Shown here one piece after another: positions 5,827-6,680 of a stretch of DNA of 6,680 nucleotides (position 1 is its first letter; every line of letters starts with the position of its first letter). This stretch comes from Victivallales bacterium (GTDB taxonomy: Bacteria; Verrucomicrobiota; Lentisphaeria; Victivallales; UBA1829), in assembly GCA_016285335.1 (NCBI GenBank), contig JAEEQO010000166.1, forward strand, positions 1 through 6,680, written 5' to 3'. Position numbers and translations under genes: made by a program. Under the pieces are notes generated by a model. It was not told where the DNA came from, did not search any database, and worked only from the letters and a program-made list of their open reading frames with translations.

Positions 5827-5832
5827 GAGGAG
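5827..5832 (+). promoter_or_regulatory. Strong ribosome binding site of argG
   Basis: GAGGAG with an 8-base spacer to ATG 5841 is near ideal and fixes the start. Confidence 0.85.
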
Positions 5833-5840
5833 TTTACCCC

Positions 5841-6680
5841 ATGAAAGTCGTAGTCGCCTACTCAGGAGGTCTCGACACCTCCGTCATCGTGAAATGGGTC
5901 AAGGAAACCTACAACGCCGAGGTCATCGGCTACTGCGCCGACGTCGGCCAGGCCGAGGAAACGTCCGGAGTCGAGCAGAAGTGCATCAACACCGGCGCGA
6001 CCAAGTGCTACGTGGAAGACCTCACCGAAGAATTCGCCCGCGATTTCATCTTCCCGATGATGCAGGCCAACGCCATCTACGAGGGCAACTACCTCCTCGG
6101 CACCTCCATCGCCCGCCCGCTCATCGCCAAGCGCCTCGTCGAGGTCGCCAAGGCCGAGGGCGCCGACGCCATCTGCCACGGCGCGACCGGCAAGGGCAAC
6201 GACCAGGTCCGTTTCGAGATCAACGCGAACGCGATCGACCCGTCCATCAAGATCATCGCCGCCTGGCGCGATCCGAACTGGCATTTCCGCTCCCGCTCCG
6301 AAATGATCGAATACGCCCACAAGAACAACATCCCGGTCTCCAGCACGCTGAAGAAGCCGTACTCCATGGACCGCAACCTCCTGCACATCTCGTTCGAGGG
6401 CGGCATCCTGGAGGATCCGTGGCAGGAATGCCCGGAGGACATCTCCGTGATGACGAAGCCGCTTTCCCAGGCCGCGAACGAGCCGGAAGACGTGATCATC
6501 GAGTTCGAAAAAGGCATCCCGGTCAAGGTCAACGGCGAAGCGCTCTCCCCGGCGAACATCATGCGCAAGCTGAACGAGCTCGGCTCCAAGCACGCGGTCG
6601 GCCGCGTCGACATCGTCGAGAACCGTTTCGTGGGCATGAAGTCCCGCGGCGTGTACGAGTCCCCCGGCGGCACCATCCTG
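5841..6680 (+). CDS. argG: Argininosuccinate synthase, N-terminal 280 residues (3' end outside window)
   Basis: This cytoplasmic enzyme joins citrulline and aspartate using ATP, giving argininosuccinate, AMP and pyrophosphate, the step before argininosuccinate lyase in arginine synthesis. The reading frame runs uninterrupted from ATG 5841 to the window end. The N-type ATP pyrophosphatase loop YSGGLDTS is at residues 7-14, [15 protein letters not shown] at 83-97, the substrate-binding motif [14 protein letters not shown] at 113-126, [11 protein letters not shown] at 174-184 and [15 protein letters not shown] at 266-280. Family members are about 400 residues, so roughly the last 120 lie beyond the window. 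The start is exact: the ATP loop sits at the usual distance from Met1 and GAGGAG precedes it. It has its own promoter and is not co-transcribed with the adhesin by any sign here. No odd residues or frameshift are seen. Codon use is strongly C/G-ending, as expected for a well-expressed gene in this genome. Confidence 0.98.
   Translation, partial: MKVVVAYSGGLDTSVIVKWVKETYNAEVIGYCADVGQAEETSGVEQKCINTGATKCYVEDLTEEFARDFIFPMMQANAIYEGNYLLGTSIARPLIAKRLVEVAKAEGADAICHGATGKGNDQVRFEINANAIDPSIKIIAAWRDPNWHFRSRSEMIEYAHKNNIPVSSTLKKPYSMDRNLLHISFEGGILEDPWQECPEDISVMTKPLSQAANEPEDVIIEFEKGIPVKVNGEALSPANIMRKLNELGSKHAVGRVDIVENRFVGMKSRGVYESPGGTIL

Noticed and set aside
5862..6676. Two long minus-strand ORFs opposite argG
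   Set aside because: argG on the + strand is unmistakable by motif; these are shadows caused by codon bias.

Overview
The window is GC-rich bacterial chromosome. It holds the 3' end of one surface or secreted repeat protein, a complete 1269-codon repeat protein, and the first 280 codons of argG (argininosuccinate synthase). All genes read on the + strand. Large strand-loop-strand (AIDA-type) repeat proteins that lack a signal peptide and end in RTX repeats remind me of the Lentisphaerota (Victivallis and relatives), which carry many such genes. That assignment is an inference from protein style, not a database result; other anaerobic Gram-negative phyla are possible.

Layout: (1) 1-1260 is the C-terminal 419 residues of a protein built from tandem beta domains of about 150-160 residues that resemble bacterial pre-peptidase C-terminal (PPC) domains. 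A strong intrinsic terminator follows at 1293-1335. (2) 1336-1725 is a leader region with a good sigma70-type promoter (TTGATA-17-TATATT). It also holds a 31-codon ORF whose first residues copy the start of the next protein. (3) 1726-5535 is a modular adhesin-like protein: AIDA-type repeats, a module that recurs later, an Ig-like domain, a long second AIDA block with an internal three-copy repeat, the second copy of the module, an unrecognised conserved-looking region, seven RTX nonapeptide-like units and a C-terminal tail. (4) 5536-5840 has no gene and is packed with short hairpins. It ends in a second good promoter (TTGAAA-17-TATATT) and a strong Shine-Dalgarno site. (5) 5841-6680 is argG, cut by the window end.

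The two surface proteins probably share a secretion route. Both lack an autotransporter barrel at the C-terminus and both end in a short hydrophobic tail. RTX repeats in the second point to type I secretion. argG is a housekeeping arginine biosynthesis gene with its own promoter and no visible functional link to its neighbours. The least ordinary items are the AIDA-RTX hybrid, the truncated 5' duplicate at 1547, and the hairpin cluster before argG. I see no CRISPR array, tRNA, rRNA, transposase or clear mobile element.
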